Below, one piece after another: positions 19,591-29,899 of a stretch of DNA of 64,000 nucleotides. The translations under genes were made by a program, and so were the position numbers. This DNA is from Sphingomonas corticis. Its GTDB lineage: Bacteria; Pseudomonadota; Alphaproteobacteria; Sphingomonadales; Sphingomonadaceae. Within the stretch, counting starts at the first letter, position 1. Each line of letters begins with the position of its first letter. The notes below the pieces were generated by a model. That model was not told the DNA's origin, ran no database searches, and saw only the letters and a program-made list of their open reading frames with translations. The stretch lies in NCBI RefSeq assembly GCF_012035195.1, contig NZ_JAAVJH010000001.1, positions 310,001-374,000 of the forward strand, written 5' to 3'.

Positions 19591-20760
19591 TCAGCGGCTG
19601 AACTGCCCCACCAGCTCGACGTGGGTCGACCAGCGGAACTGGCCCACCGGCACCACCCAATCCAGCCGATACCCGCCCTGCGTCATCATCTGAGCATCTC
19701 GAGCGAAGCTGCTGGGATTGCACGAGACATAGGCGAGGCGCGGTACCGCGCATGCGGCCAGCGCGCCGGCCTGCTCGCGCGCGCCGGCGCGGGGCGGATC
19801 GAGGACGACGGCGTCGAACCGGTCCAGCTCCGCCACGGTCAGCGGCCGGCGATACAGGTCGCGGTGCTCGGCGAAGACCGGGCGTTGCGCCCGCCCCGCC
19901 GCCGCCTTCAGCGCCATCACCGCGTCGCGCCCACCTTCCGCGGCGTAGACTCGGCCGGGCAGGGCCAGCGCGAAGGTGCCCAGTCCGGCGAACAGGTCGG
20001 CGACCGTGCGCGCCTCGCCGATCGCCTCGCGAACCGCGGCCACCAAGGCCGCCTCGCCCTCGCGCGTCGCCTGGAGGAACGATCCCGGCGGAAGCGGCAC
20101 CGGCACGGCGCCCAGCGTCACCGTCACGGCGTCGGGCTCCCACCGCGTCTCCGGCCCCAGCCCCTCGTCGAAGGCGATCCGCGCCACCCCGTTCGCCTGC
20201 GCGAAGGCGGTGATCGCCTCGTGCGCCGCCAGCCCCTCGGGCGCGACGCCGACGATCAGCAGGTCGACGCCCTGGTCGGCCAGCGTCATTCTCAGCTCCA
20301 GCCGTCGCTTCGGCCGGAACGACGGCAGCAGCCGCTTCAGCGGCTTCACCAGCGCGAACAGCTCGGGCGCCAGCACGTGGCATTCCTGCAGGTCGATCAG
20401 CTGGTGGCTCTTCTCCGCGCTGAAGCCCAGCCGCCCCGCCGGGTCGTAGTGGAGCGTCGCGCGACGGCGGGTGCGCGGCGGCGACAGCAGCGGCGCGCGG
20501 ACGTCCGCACTCAGCCCCTGCGCCGCCAGCGCGCCCGCGACGCGGTCGACAAGGAACGCGGCCCAGCTGTCGTCGTCGAGATGCTGGAGCTGGCACCCGC
20601 CGCATTGCGGAAAGTGGCGGCATGGCGGCACCCGATGGTGCGGGCCGGGCGTGACGCTGCCGTCCGCCTCCAGCACGTCGCCGGGCGCGGCGAAGGCGGC
20701 GTGGCGGCCGTCCTCCGCGACACCCTCGCCGCGCGCGGCCACTCGCAGGATCACAGACAT
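19591..20760 (-). CDS. TrmA/RumA-family (uracil-C5) RNA methyltransferase
   Basis: 389 residues. The N-terminal part resembles a TRAM region, followed by a 4Fe-4S cluster motif CRHFPQCGGCQ with a fourth Cys in LQECHV. The methyltransferase domain has DLFAGLGTFAL, DPPRAGA and the catalytic nucleophile SCNPSSFARD. It would make m5U in rRNA or tRNA; RlmD-like by cluster, but the exact position is undetermined. Its ATG overlaps the end of the upstream nnr gene by 10 bp. Confidence 0.9.
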   Translation of the reverse strand: MSVILRVAARGEGVAEDGRHAAFAAPGDVLEADGSVTPGPHHRVPPCRHFPQCGGCQLQHLDDDSWAAFLVDRVAGALAAQGLSADVRAPLLSPPRTRRRATLHYDPAGRLGFSAEKSHQLIDLQECHVLAPELFALVKPLKRLLPSFRPKRRLELRMTLADQGVDLLIVGVAPEGLAAHEAITAFAQANGVARIAFDEGLGPETRWEPDAVTVTLGAVPVPLPPGSFLQATREGEAALVAAVREAIGEARTVADLFAGLGTFALALPGRVYAAEGGRDAVMALKAAAGRAQRPVFAEHRDLYRRPLTVAELDRFDAVVLDPPRAGAREQAGALAACAVPRLAYVSCNPSSFARDAQMMTQGGYRLDWVVPVGQFRWSTHVELVGQFSR

Positions 20761-22118
20761 GCGGCGATCGCTCCGGTCAGGTGGTCCGGCAGGTCGTCGG
20801 CGAGGAAAGCCGACCCGGCGCGCCGAGCCGCCTCGGTGTGGAGCCACACCGCGTCGCCGGCCGCGTCGAAGGGATCGCGCCCGCCCGACAGCAGCCCACC
20901 GACGATCCCCGCCAGCACGTCCCCCGTTCCCGCGCTCGCCAGCCAGGACACGCGGTGCATCGCCACGCGGGTGCGCCCGTCCGCGTGCGCGACCACCGTG
21001 TCCGCCCCCTTCATCACCACGGTCGCGCCGCATCCGACCGCCGCGGCGCGGGCCCGCTCGATCCGGCTCGCCTCGCCATCGCCGAACAGCGCCGCGAACT
21101 CGCCTCCATGCGGGGTCAGCACCGTCGCCGCCCCGCGTCCGCGCAGCCGCGCGGGGTCGAGCAGGTGCAGCGCGTCGCCGTCGATCACCAGTGGGCGATC
21201 GGTGGCGAGCGCGGCGTCCAGCTTCGCGCGCGCGTCATCGTCGCGCCCCAGTCCGGGGCCGATCACCACCGCGCCGATGCGTGGATCGGCCAGCGTTTCG
21301 GCGGACCAGCGGCGGCGCACCACCGCGTGGGGCAACCGGTCGGTCGCGCTGCCCAGCAGCAGGACGTATCCCGCAAGCCGCGCCGCCGCCTCCGCCGCCA
21401 TCGCCGCGGCGCCGGGCATCCGCCCCGCCACGATCGCCACCATGCCGCGACTATACTTGTGCGCGTCCGTCGCCGGGACGGACAGCGCGGCGTGCGGCAG
21501 CACCGCGTCGTCGCCCGCCGCCGCCACGCCGATGTCGAGCAGCCGTATCTCGCCGCAACGCGCCGCCGCAGGCAGCAGCACGTGGGCAGGCTTCGCCGCG
21601 CCGAGCGCGAGCGTCACGTCGGCGCCGGTCTCGCTCAGCACCGCGCCGTCGTCGGTCGCCAGCCCGCTCGGCAGGTCGATCGCGATCACCAGGTCCGCCC
21701 GCTGCGACAGGCGCCGCAGCGCCGCCGCGGCGTCCTCCTCCAGCGCACGCGACAGCCCGGTGCCGAACAGCGCGTCGACCAGCACCGGCGCAGGGACCGC
21801 GTGCGTCAGCGGCTCCACCGCGCCGGCCCAGCCCGCCCGCGCCGCGATGGCCGCGGGCGTGCGCGGCTCCGCGCTCGCCGCCACGCGCACGCGACGTCCC
21901 AGCGCGGCGAGCCGCGCCGCCGCGACATAGCCGTCGCCGCCGTTGTTGCCCGGGCCGCAGGCGACCAGCACCTCGTGATGCGCCGCCAGCCGGTCGACGG
22001 CGACCGCGATCGCCGCACCGGCGCGCGCCATCAGCGTCTCCGCGCTGTCGCCGCTCGCGCCCTCCGCCGTGCGCATCCGCGCCGCGGTCAGGATCGGCTG
22101 TCCCTCGATGTCGATCAC
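20751..22118 (-). CDS. nnr: Bifunctional NAD(P)H-hydrate epimerase / ADP-dependent dehydratase
   Basis: 455 residues from GTG. The N-terminal YjeF_N epimerase half (about 1-205) has CGPGNNGGDGYVAAR, DALFGTGL and AIDLPSGL. The C-terminal kinase-like dehydratase half has IGPGLGRDD, VIDGDALHLL, LTPHGGEFA and the catalytic ASAGTGDVLAGI. The enzyme repairs hydrated NADH and NADPH. The start overlaps the small lipoprotein gene stop by GTGA, so these genes are coupled. Confidence 0.94.
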   Translation of the reverse strand: MIDIEGQPILTAARMRTAEGASGDSAETLMARAGAAIAVAVDRLAAHHEVLVACGPGNNGGDGYVAAARLAALGRRVRVAASAEPRTPAAIAARAGWAGAVEPLTHAVPAPVLVDALFGTGLSRALEEDAAAALRRLSQRADLVIAIDLPSGLATDDGAVLSETGADVTLALGAAKPAHVLLPAAARCGEIRLLDIGVAAAGDDAVLPHAALSVPATDAHKYSRGMVAIVAGRMPGAAAMAAEAAARLAGYVLLLGSATDRLPHAVVRRRWSAETLADPRIGAVVIGPGLGRDDDARAKLDAALATDRPLVIDGDALHLLDPARLRGRGAATVLTPHGGEFAALFGDGEASRIERARAAAVGCGATVVMKGADTVVAHADGRTRVAMHRVSWLASAGTGDVLAGIVGGLLSGGRDPFDAAGDAVWLHTEAARRAGSAFLADDLPDHLTGAIAACL

Positions 22119-22507
22119 TTCGCCGCCGCCCTCATCGTCGCGGGCAGGCGGTAGACGTCGTCGCCCAGCGCCACCTCGATCTCCGTCGGATCGACGATCG
22201 CGACCTTGGCGCGCTCCGCCCCGTCCGCCGCGACCACGCCGCGGCCGTCGCTGGTGACGAGCAGCCGGCGGAATCCGCCGTCGGGATGGCGCATCGTCAG
22301 CACCAGCCCGCGCGCCTCCTGCGTCCGCTCCACCCCGCATACGCGCTCGAGCGCCGCCGCCCCCGCCAGCGCGCACTTCACGCGCCCTTCGTCCGCCGCC
22401 GCCGCGCTCTGCTCGGCTTCCACCTTGGCCAGCACCTGGGTGTCCGCCGGCCGGTCCGAACAGGCGGCGAGGAGGAGCAGCGCCGTCGCGGGGCTAGATA
22501 TCCGCAT
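22115..22507 (-). CDS. Small lipoprotein of unknown function
   Basis: 130 residues. The signal peptide ends in lipobox LLAAC (Cys16). The mature part has two further Cys (CALAG and VCGVE, about residues 45 and 57), which could form a disulfide, and a small beta-rich C-terminus ending [10 protein letters not shown] recognise no family. It lies between ilvD (14-bp overlap at its start) and nnr (4-bp overlap at its end), so it is a translated operon member. Confidence 0.7.
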   Translation of the reverse strand: MRISSPATALLLLAACSDRPADTQVLAKVEAEQSAAAADEGRVKCALAGAAALERVCGVERTQEARGLVLTMRHPDGGFRRLLVTSDGRGVVAADGAERAKVAIVDPTEIEVALGDDVYRLPATMRAAAK

Positions 22508-24215
22508 AGACGTGGCGCTCGGCCTTCGCGCCCGGATGCGTCACCGCGCCCGCCCACGCCGGGCCGACGTTCTGCGCGTAGCGCCACAGCGCGCCCGAGC
22601 CATAGTCGTTCTGCCGCGGCTGCCAGCGCGCGCGCCGCTCCGCCAGCACGTCCTCGGCGACCAACAGGTCAATCGTCCCCGCCTCGGCGTCGATGGCGAT
22701 CCGGTCGCCGTCCTCCACCAGCGCGATCGGCCCGCCCGCCGCCGCCTCCGGCCCGACATGGCCGATGCAGAAGCCGCGCGTCGCGCCGGAGAAGCGCCCG
22801 TCGGTGATGAGCGCCACCTTCTCGCCCATGCCCAGGCCGTAGAGCGCGGCGGTGGTGGACAGCATCTCGCGCATCCCTGGCCCGCCCTTCGGCCCCTCGT
22901 AGCGGATGACGACCACCTCCCCCTCGGCGATGGCGCGCGCCTCCACCGCGGCGAAGGCATCCTCCTCGCAATCGAAGCAGCGCGCCGGCCCCTCGAACTG
23001 CAGCCGGTGCATTCCCGCCACCTTCACGATCGCGCCCTCGGGTGCCAGCGATCCGCGCAGGCCGACGACGCCGCCGGTCGGCGTGATCGGCGTGCGCGCG
23101 TCGTAGATCACCTTCTGGTCCGGGTTCCACGTCACCTGGTCGATGTTCTCGCCCAGCGTCCGCCCCGTCACGGTCATGCACTCGCCGTGGAGCAGCCCCT
23201 CGGCCAGCAGCGTCTTCATCAGCATGTACGCGCCGCCGGCCTCGTGCATGTCCTTGGCCACGTACTGACCGCCGGGCTTCAGGTCCGCGCAATAGGGCGT
23301 CGACTTGAAGATGGCGGCGACGTCGTGCAGGTCGAAGTCGATCCCCGCCTCGTGCGCCATCGCGGGCAGGTGGAGCGCGCCGTTGGTGGAACCGCCGGTC
23401 GCCGCGACGATCCGCGCCGCATTCTCGAACGCCTCGCGCGTGCAGATATCGCGCGGGCGGATGTCGCGTGCCAGCAGCTCCATCACCTGCGCGCCCGCCG
23501 CCACCGCGATCTGCTCGCGAGAGGTGTAAGGAGCCGGCACCATGTTGCTGTTGGGCAAGGACAATCCGATTGCCTCGCCGACGCAGGCCATGGTGTTGGC
23601 GGTGTATTGCCCGCCGCACGCGCCGTGGCCGGGGCAGGCCACCTTCTCCAGCGCGTGCACCTCCGACAGCGGGCAGGCGCCGGCGGCATATTTCCCGACC
23701 ACTTCAAACACGTCGACGACGGTGACGTCGCGCTCCTGGTAGCGGCCGGGCAGAATCGAGCCGCCATAGACGAAGATCGACGGAACGTTCAGCCGCAGCA
23801 TCGCCATCATCATGCCGGGCAGCGACTTGTCGCAGCCGGCGAAGCCGACCAGCGCGTCGTAGCAATGGCCGCGGACGGACAGCTCGACCGAATCGGCGAT
23901 CACCTCGCGGCTGACGAGGCTCGCCTTCATGCCCTGGTGGCCCATCGCGATGCCGTCGGTGACGGTAATGGTGTTGAACCGGCGCGGCATGCCCCCGCCC
24001 TGTTCCACGCCCGCGCGCGCGGCGTCGGCCTGCGCATCCAGCGTCGTGTTGCACGGCGCACTGTCGTTGCCCGCGGAGGCGAGCGCGACGAACGGCCGCG
24101 CGATTTCCTCCTCGGTCAGGCCCATGGCGTAGTAATAGCTGCGGTGCGGCGCGCGCTCGGGCCCCACCGACACGTGGCGGCTGGGCAGGCGGGACTTGTC
24201 GAAACGGTCGGTCAT
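22494..24215 (-). CDS. ilvD: Dihydroxy-acid dehydratase
   Basis: 573 residues. Fe-S cysteines are visible in [20 protein letters not shown] and [15 protein letters not shown], and the C-terminal [11 protein letters not shown] is typical. It dehydrates dihydroxy-acids in valine, isoleucine and pantothenate synthesis. The paralogue Edd (6-phosphogluconate dehydratase) differs in these blocks, so ilvD is preferred. A start 9 nt upstream (24224) is also possible. Confidence 0.94.
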   Translation of the reverse strand: MTDRFDKSRLPSRHVSVGPERAPHRSYYYAMGLTEEEIARPFVALASAGNDSAPCNTTLDAQADAARAGVEQGGGMPRRFNTITVTDGIAMGHQGMKASLVSREVIADSVELSVRGHCYDALVGFAGCDKSLPGMMMAMLRLNVPSIFVYGGSILPGRYQERDVTVVDVFEVVGKYAAGACPLSEVHALEKVACPGHGACGGQYTANTMACVGEAIGLSLPNSNMVPAPYTSREQIAVAAGAQVMELLARDIRPRDICTREAFENAARIVAATGGSTNGALHLPAMAHEAGIDFDLHDVAAIFKSTPYCADLKPGGQYVAKDMHEAGGAYMLMKTLLAEGLLHGECMTVTGRTLGENIDQVTWNPDQKVIYDARTPITPTGGVVGLRGSLAPEGAIVKVAGMHRLQFEGPARCFDCEEDAFAAVEARAIAEGEVVVIRYEGPKGGPGMREMLSTTAALYGLGMGEKVALITDGRFSGATRGFCIGHVGPEAAAGGPIALVEDGDRIAIDAEAGTIDLLVAEDVLAERRARWQPRQNDYGSGALWRYAQNVGPAWAGAVTHPGAKAERHVYADI

Positions 24216-24302
24216 GGCGCGCACGCCTATGTCGCGGGAGGGGGCGTCGGCGCAAGGATATTAGACGATCCTGCCCGGGCGCCCCGTCGCGGCGGGCGAA
24301 GG

Positions 24303-24650
24303 TCAGCCCAGCTGCGCCAGCGCCTTCTCGACCCCGTCCATCGTGAACGGCTTGGCCAGTCGCGGGCGATCGCGATGCTCGACCGCGATCTCGTCGCCGC
24401 CGCCGCCGGTCGCGAAGACGAAGGGGATCTGCCGCGCGGCCAGCGCGTCGGCGATCGCGAAGCTCTTCTCCCCGCCGCGCAGGTTCACGTCGAGGATCGC
24501 GGCATCGACGTTCCCCGCCTCCACCAGCGGCAGCGCCGCGGCGACGCTGTCCGCGGTGCCGGCGACCTGCCGGTCCAGCGCGTCGAGGAAATCCTCCAGC
24601 ATCATCGCGATCAGGGGTTCGTCTTCAACGAGGAGCACGCGCATCGTCAT
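24303..24650 (-). CDS. Single-domain response regulator
   Basis: 115 residues, a receiver domain only: VEDE pocket, phospho-acceptor in AAILDVNLRGGE, and LAKPF with the conserved Lys. There is no output domain, so it acts by protein contact or as a phosphate sink. Its start is 40 bp after the cckA stop on the same strand, suggesting a functional link to CckA or another HWE/HisKA kinase. An alternative start is 24644. Confidence 0.85.
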   Translation of the reverse strand: MTMRVLLVEDEPLIAMMLEDFLDALDRQVAGTADSVAAALPLVEAGNVDAAILDVNLRGGEKSFAIADALAARQIPFVFATGGGGDEIAVEHRDRPRLAKPFTMDGVEKALAQLG

Positions 24651-24690
24651 GCGCGCCGCCATAATGGCTCCGGCGCGCGGCGCAACCGCA

Positions 24691-27132
24691 TCATGCGGTG
24701 CCGTGCCCGGTCAGTTGTGCCGCCTCGGGCCCCTCCTCGCGCGACAGCACGTCGCGCACCGCCTCCGCCAGCTGCTGGACGGAGAACGGCTTGGGCAGGA
24801 ACGACACGTTGTCGAGGTCGATCGATCGGCGCAGCTGCTCCTCGGCATAGCCCGACATGAACAGGATCGGGATGCCCGGCAGCTGGCGGCGCAGATGGGT
24901 GGCCAGCGTCGGCCCGTCCATCACCGGCATCATGACGTCGCTCACCACCAGCCGCGGCCGCTCGATCCCGTCGACCAGCTCCAGCGCCGCCTCGCCGTTC
25001 TCCGCCGCCAGCACGGTATAGCCCTGCCGCGTCAGCGCGCGCTCCGCCACGGCGCGCACCATGTCCTCGTCCTCGACGAGGAGGATCGTGCCCGATCCCC
25101 ACAGCTCGCCGGTGCGCAGGCGGTTGTTGCTGGCCAGCGGCGTCGCCACCGGCCCGTCGCCGGACGCGGCGTGGACCGGCAGGTAGACGGTGAAGGTCGC
25201 CCCCTGCCCGGGGCGCGAATCGGCGAAGATGTAGCCGCCCGACTGCTTGACGATGCCGTACACGGTGGAGAGGCCCAGCCCCGTGCCCTTGCCGACCTCC
25301 TTGGTCGTGAAGAAGGGTTCGAAGATCTTGTGCTGCACCTCCAGCGGGATGCCGGTGCCGGTGTCGGTCACCTCCAGCGCGGTGTAGTCGCCCACCGGCA
25401 TGATGTCGCCGCGGCGGCGCACCTCGGCGATCGGCACGCTGCGCGTCTGGATCGTCAGCCGGTGCGGCCCGTCGCCCGGCTTGGAGACCATCGCGTCGCG
25501 CGCGTTGACGGCCAGGTTGACGACCACCTGCTCCAGCTGGCCCGGATCGGCGCGCACCGACCCCTGGTCGCGTCCGTGCTTCACCTCCATCCGCACCGTC
25601 TCGCCCATCAGGCGGCGGAGCAGGTTGGACACCTCGCTGACGACGTCGGGCAGTTGCAGCACCTGCGGGCGCAGCGTCTGCTGGCGGCTGAAGGCGAGCA
25701 GCTGCCGCGTCAGCGATGCGGCGCGATTGGAGTTGGCGCGAATCTGCTGGATGTCGTCATAGTCGCTGTCGCCGGGCGAGTGACGCATCAGCATCAGGTC
25801 GCAATGGCCGATGATGGCGGTGAGGATGTTGTTGAAATCGTGCGCCACGCCGCCGGCGAGCTGCCCCACCGCCTGCATCTTCGTCGCCTGCGCCACCTCG
25901 CGCTTCAGCCGGTTCTCCTCGCCATTGTCCTTCAGGCTGAGCAGCACCGCCGCGTCGCCCAGGCCGCGGGCCGAGGCGATCGAGAAGACGATCGGTTCGT
26001 CCGGATGGTCCTTCAGCCGGACGGCGAAGTCCATCGATCGCCCGCCACCGCCGGCGAAGCGCCGCACCGCGTCCGCCACCACCGATTTGTCCTCGCGCAC
26101 GACGAGGTCGCCGGGATAGAGCGGCGGCGCGGTCGGCTCCGCGGAGACGGCGCGCGCGAAGGCGGCGTTCATCTGCATGAACCGCCCCTCGCGATCGACC
26201 AGCGCCACGCCGAACGGCATCAGCATCACCAGCGCCTCGACATCCGCGGCGGCACCGTGCGCGATCGTGCCCTCGGCATCGACCATCGCGACGAGGATCG
26301 GCGAGTCGGCGCGGTCGCCCAGCGGCAGCTGCACCAGCCGCATCGGCGTCGCCATCTCGCCCTCCGCGACGAAGCGGACCAGCCGGTCGGCATCGCCGGC
26401 GAGATATTGCGCCAGGTCGTTGCCGACGATCTCCGCGTCGCCCGCGCGCGCGCGCAGCACCGGGTTCGCCGCCAGCACGTGGCCGTCGACGTCGATCACC
26501 GCGGCCATGATCCCCGCCTCGCCCGCGCGCACGCCCAGCGTGCCGGCGATGGCGTCGGCCAGCCGCTCGGGCGCGGCGCCGCCCTGGCCCTCCACCAGCC
26601 GCCACACCAGGCAGTCGCCGTCCGCGCCCGCGCGCAGCACGGTGGCGGCCAGCATCTCGCCACCCAGCATCAGGCCGTCGCACTGCGCCCGCCCGTCGCG
26701 CCACGCCGCGCGGCCCGCGCTCGCCAGTCGGTCCGCGCCGTCGCCGTCCAGCGGCAGCGAGGGCGGCGTGGCATAGCCGGCGAACAGCGCGGCGTAGCGG
26801 TCGTTGGCGCAGACCAGCCGCCCGCCGCGATCCGTCACCGCCACCGCGTCGCCGCTCGCCTCCGCCAGCGCGTGCGCGACACTCCAGTCCACCTCTCCGC
26901 CCGGCGCGGCACGCGCGGGCAGCAGGCGCGCGACGACCACGGCCACGCCCGCCAGCACGATCGCCGCGCCCAGGAAGCCCGCCGCGATGGTCACGCTGCC
27001 GATCAGCCACAGCACCAGCGCCGCGGCCAGCAGCCCGGCGACCGTCGCGATCGCCAGCGACGCGCGCGCACCCGTGCCGATCCGCGCCAGTCCGCGCGGC
27101 TCGTCCACGGTCGCGAGCACGTCGACGCCCAT
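24691..27132 (-). CDS. cckA: Cell-cycle hybrid histidine kinase CckA
   Basis: 813 residues. Two membrane segments near residues 26-70, then PAS-like regions (about 90-400). The kinase core has H-box GGVAHDFNNILTAIIGHCDL, N-box NLAVNARDAM and G-boxes TDTGTGIP and GKGTGLGLSTVYGI. The C-terminal receiver carries VVSDVMMPVMDG and LPKPF. CckA phosphorylates, via ChpT, the cell-cycle regulator CtrA. The ATG at 27132 is 4 bp after the M13 peptidase stop, so cckA is probably read with that gene. Confidence 0.93.
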   Translation of the reverse strand: MGVDVLATVDEPRGLARIGTGARASLAIATVAGLLAAALVLWLIGSVTIAAGFLGAAIVLAGVAVVVARLLPARAAPGGEVDWSVAHALAEASGDAVAVTDRGGRLVCANDRYAALFAGYATPPSLPLDGDGADRLASAGRAAWRDGRAQCDGLMLGGEMLAATVLRAGADGDCLVWRLVEGQGGAAPERLADAIAGTLGVRAGEAGIMAAVIDVDGHVLAANPVLRARAGDAEIVGNDLAQYLAGDADRLVRFVAEGEMATPMRLVQLPLGDRADSPILVAMVDAEGTIAHGAAADVEALVMLMPFGVALVDREGRFMQMNAAFARAVSAEPTAPPLYPGDLVVREDKSVVADAVRRFAGGGGRSMDFAVRLKDHPDEPIVFSIASARGLGDAAVLLSLKDNGEENRLKREVAQATKMQAVGQLAGGVAHDFNNILTAIIGHCDLMLMRHSPGDSDYDDIQQIRANSNRAASLTRQLLAFSRQQTLRPQVLQLPDVVSEVSNLLRRLMGETVRMEVKHGRDQGSVRADPGQLEQVVVNLAVNARDAMVSKPGDGPHRLTIQTRSVPIAEVRRRGDIMPVGDYTALEVTDTGTGIPLEVQHKIFEPFFTTKEVGKGTGLGLSTVYGIVKQSGGYIFADSRPGQGATFTVYLPVHAASGDGPVATPLASNNRLRTGELWGSGTILLVEDEDMVRAVAERALTRQGYTVLAAENGEAALELVDGIERPRLVVSDVMMPVMDGPTLATHLRRQLPGIPILFMSGYAEEQLRRSIDLDNVSFLPKPFSVQQLAEAVRDVLSREEGPEAAQLTGHGTA

Positions 27133-27136
27133 GCCG

Positions 27137-29233
27137 CTACCAGATCCTGATGCGCTGCGCCGGCGCCAGGTACGTCGCCTCGCCCGGCTTCGCACCGAAC
27201 GCGGCATACCACGGGTCCAGGTTGCGCACGGTCAGCGCGCGGTAATGGCCCGGCGAGTGCGGGTCGCTGACCAGCTGCTGGCGCAGCGCGGGCTCGCGGA
27301 ACTTCGTCCGCCACACCTGCGCCCAGCCGTAGTAGAAGCGCTGGTCGCCGCTGAGGCCGTCGATCGTCGCCGCCTTCTTGCCCTTCAGCGAGGCGTGATA
27401 GGCGTCGATCGCGACGGTCAGCCCGGCCAGGTCGGCGATGTTCTCGCCCAGCGTCAGCCCGCCCTGGATATGCTGGCCCGGCAGCGGCTCATAGGCGTCG
27501 TACTGCGCGACCAGCTGCTTCGTGAACGCCTCGAACCGCGTCACGTCCTGCGGTGTCCACCAGTCGGCGAGCTTGCCGGTCGGGTCGTACTTGCGTCCCT
27601 GATCGTCGAAGTGATGGCTGATCTCGTGGCCGATCACCGCGCCGATGCCGCCGTAGTTCACCGCCGGATCGGCCTTCGGGTCGAAGAACGGCGGCTGCAG
27701 GATCGCGGCGGGGAAGACGATCTCGTTCATCGTCGGGTTGGCATAGGCGTTCACCGTCATCGGCGACATGAACCATTCGTCGCGGTCGATCGGCTTGCCC
27801 AGCTTGGCGAGATCGCGCGCATAGTCGAACTCGTTCGAGCGGGCGACGTTGCCGACCAGGTCGTCGCGCTTCACCTCCAGCGCCGAATAGTCGCGCCACT
27901 TCGTCGGATAGCCGATCTTCGGCGTGAAGGCGGCGAGCTTCACCAGCGCCTTCCGCTTCGTTTCCGGCGCCATCCAGGCCAGCTTCTTCAGCCGCTCGCC
28001 CATCGCCGCGGTCACGTTCTTGACGAGCAGGTCGGCCTGTGCCTTCGCCTCGGGCGGGAAATAGCGCGCGACATAGGCCTGGCCCACGTCCTCGCCCAGC
28101 GCGCCGCTGACGAGGTCGACGCCCCGCTTCCAGCGCACCTGCTGCTCCGGCGTGCCCGACAGCGTCGTGCCGTAGAAACCGAACGTCGCCGCGTCGAACT
28201 GGTCGGTAAGATAGGGCGAATAGGCGCGCAGCGTGCGCAGCATCAGCTGGTCCTTCAGGACCGGCAGCGGCGTGGCGGCATAGACTTTCGCCTCGCCGGC
28301 GAAGGCGGTCGGCTGCGCGACCAGCACCGCGGGCTGCGCGTCGACGCCCAGCGCGCCGGCATAGGCCTTCCACGGGAAGCCCGCGGCCTGGCTTTCCAGC
28401 TGCGCCCAGGTCAGCTTGTTGTACGTCTTGTCCGCATCGCGGCTCTCGATCCGCGTCCAGTGCGCCTTGGCCACCTCGGTCTCATAGGCGAGCACCGCGG
28501 CCGCCCGCGCGTCGGCGTTCTGCTCGCCCGCCAGCGTCAGCAGCTGCGCGAGATACGTCCGATAGGCGGTGCGATAGGCCGCGAACGCCGGCGCGGGGTT
28601 CAGGTAATAGTCGCGGTCGGGCAGGCCGATGCCGCCCTGGTACATGCTGACGATATAGGCGTCCGGGTTCTTGTCGTCCTGGCCCACGCCGACGCGGAAG
28701 GGCCCCCCGACGCCCAGCCGCTGGAGCTTCCCCGCCTCCACCGCCAGCGCGTCGCGGTCGGTCGCGGCGGCGATGGCGGCCAGCCACGGCTTCACCGGGC
28801 CTGCCCCCTTCGCGTTGGCGGCGGCCTGGTCCATGAAGCTGGCGTAGAGGTCGCCGGACTTGCCGCCGGGCGTGCGCGCCGCCTCTTCCAGGATCTCGCG
28901 CGTGCGGCTCTGCGACAGGTCGCGCAGGACGTGGAACATACCGTAGCTGCTGCGGTCGGCCGGGATCTGCGTCGTCTTCTCCCACGTGCCGTTCGAATGC
29001 TCGTAGAAGTCCTTGCCCGGCGTCACGCTCGGATCGCGGCCGGCCATGTCGAAGCCGAAGTCGCCGATCTGCGGTCCGTTCGCCTTGGCGGGGGTTACCG
29101 GACCGGCCGCGGCCTTCGCGACCTGGCCGGTCTGCTCGCGCGTTTCCGGCGCGGAGGTTCCGGGCGCCGTCTGGGCGATGGCGAGGGTGGCGGCGGAAAC
29201 GAGCAGGGGAAAGAGGACGACGGAGCGACGCAT
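27137..29233 (-). CDS. M13-family metallopeptidase (neprilysin/PepO-like), secreted
   Basis: 698 residues. A signal peptide (about 1-20, ending AIA) precedes the mature enzyme. Zinc-site GHEISHHFDDQG has HExxH at about residue 536, and ENIADLAG gives the third ligand. NAYANPTMNEIVFPAAILQPPFFD is the substrate-binding segment typical of M13. It should act on peptides in the periplasm. Odd neighbour: it is the first gene of an operon with cckA and a response regulator, with only 4 bp before cckA. Confidence 0.94.
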   Translation of the reverse strand: MRRSVVLFPLLVSAATLAIAQTAPGTSAPETREQTGQVAKAAAGPVTPAKANGPQIGDFGFDMAGRDPSVTPGKDFYEHSNGTWEKTTQIPADRSSYGMFHVLRDLSQSRTREILEEAARTPGGKSGDLYASFMDQAAANAKGAGPVKPWLAAIAAATDRDALAVEAGKLQRLGVGGPFRVGVGQDDKNPDAYIVSMYQGGIGLPDRDYYLNPAPAFAAYRTAYRTYLAQLLTLAGEQNADARAAAVLAYETEVAKAHWTRIESRDADKTYNKLTWAQLESQAAGFPWKAYAGALGVDAQPAVLVAQPTAFAGEAKVYAATPLPVLKDQLMLRTLRAYSPYLTDQFDAATFGFYGTTLSGTPEQQVRWKRGVDLVSGALGEDVGQAYVARYFPPEAKAQADLLVKNVTAAMGERLKKLAWMAPETKRKALVKLAAFTPKIGYPTKWRDYSALEVKRDDLVGNVARSNEFDYARDLAKLGKPIDRDEWFMSPMTVNAYANPTMNEIVFPAAILQPPFFDPKADPAVNYGGIGAVIGHEISHHFDDQGRKYDPTGKLADWWTPQDVTRFEAFTKQLVAQYDAYEPLPGQHIQGGLTLGENIADLAGLTVAIDAYHASLKGKKAATIDGLSGDQRFYYGWAQVWRTKFREPALRQQLVSDPHSPGHYRALTVRNLDPWYAAFGAKPGEATYLAPAQRIRIW

Positions 29234-29290
29234 GTTTGTTCTCGACCCATTTGGTGGATGCCGCGTGGCATAAAGCCCTGCCGCCGCCCG

Positions 29291-29884
29291 TCAATCATGG
29301 TTACGCGCGTCACCAAGTCGCTCGTCATGCCGATCGTGGCGGTGCCGCCACTTGCGCGCGATCCACGCCCGCCAGCCAAGGGCCGCGACGGCGTAACCCA
29401 GCACCGCGCCCGCCACCGCGCACACGATCATGCCCAGCCCGGTCGCCGGCCCCACGTCCTGGATCAGCCAGTCCAGCCACGACGGCGCGGCACCCACCGC
29501 ATCGCCCAGCGGCTGCCCCGGCACCGCGCTGTCGACGTGGAGCAGCAGCGCTCCCACCTTGTAGTACAGCACGAACAGGAAGGGCGTGGTCAGCGGGTTC
29601 GTGAAGAACGTCGTCAGCGCCGCCGCGGGCACGTTGGCGCGGAACGGCAGCGCCAGCACCGCGGAGGCGGGGATCTGCCCCATCGGGATCAGGATGCCCG
29701 TGAACATGCCCAGCGCCACGCCGCGCGGCACCGACCGGCGCGTGAAGCGCCACAATTCGGGCGCCAGCACGCGGTGCGCGATGGGGCGCAGCAGCCGGCT
29801 GTTCTCCATCGATTCGCGCGTCGGCAGGTTGCGCCGGCTCCACGCGGCGAAGCGGTCCCACGCGGTCATCGGTCGCGACGCCAT
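29291..29884 (-). CDS. DUF2062 membrane protein
   Basis: 197 residues with three or four hydrophobic segments. GVALGMFTGILIPMGQIP and FFTNPLTTPFLFVLYY are characteristic of DUF2062. The function is unknown; the domain is sometimes fused to glycosyltransferases. It lies 15 bp downstream of smpB on the same strand. Start may also be 29869. Confidence 0.82.
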   Translation of the reverse strand: MASRPMTAWDRFAAWSRRNLPTRESMENSRLLRPIAHRVLAPELWRFTRRSVPRGVALGMFTGILIPMGQIPASAVLALPFRANVPAAALTTFFTNPLTTPFLFVLYYKVGALLLHVDSAVPGQPLGDAVGAAPSWLDWLIQDVGPATGLGMIVCAVAGAVLGYAVAALGWRAWIARKWRHRHDRHDERLGDARNHD

Positions 29885-29899
29885 CCGGCCCCCCTGCCG

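Noticed and set aside
22494..24215. 6-phosphogluconate dehydratase (edd)
   Set aside because: The cysteine blocks and overall sequence fit IlvD, and no Entner-Doudoroff neighbours are present.
22206..24860. Long plus-strand frame antisense to ilvD
   Set aside because: No recognisable motif; ilvD on the opposite strand is certain.
24343..27150. A 935-codon plus-strand open frame antisense to cckA
   Set aside because: It is rich in Arg/His/Gln with no domain, and it mirrors the conserved kinase on the other strand. High GC leaves long antisense frames open.
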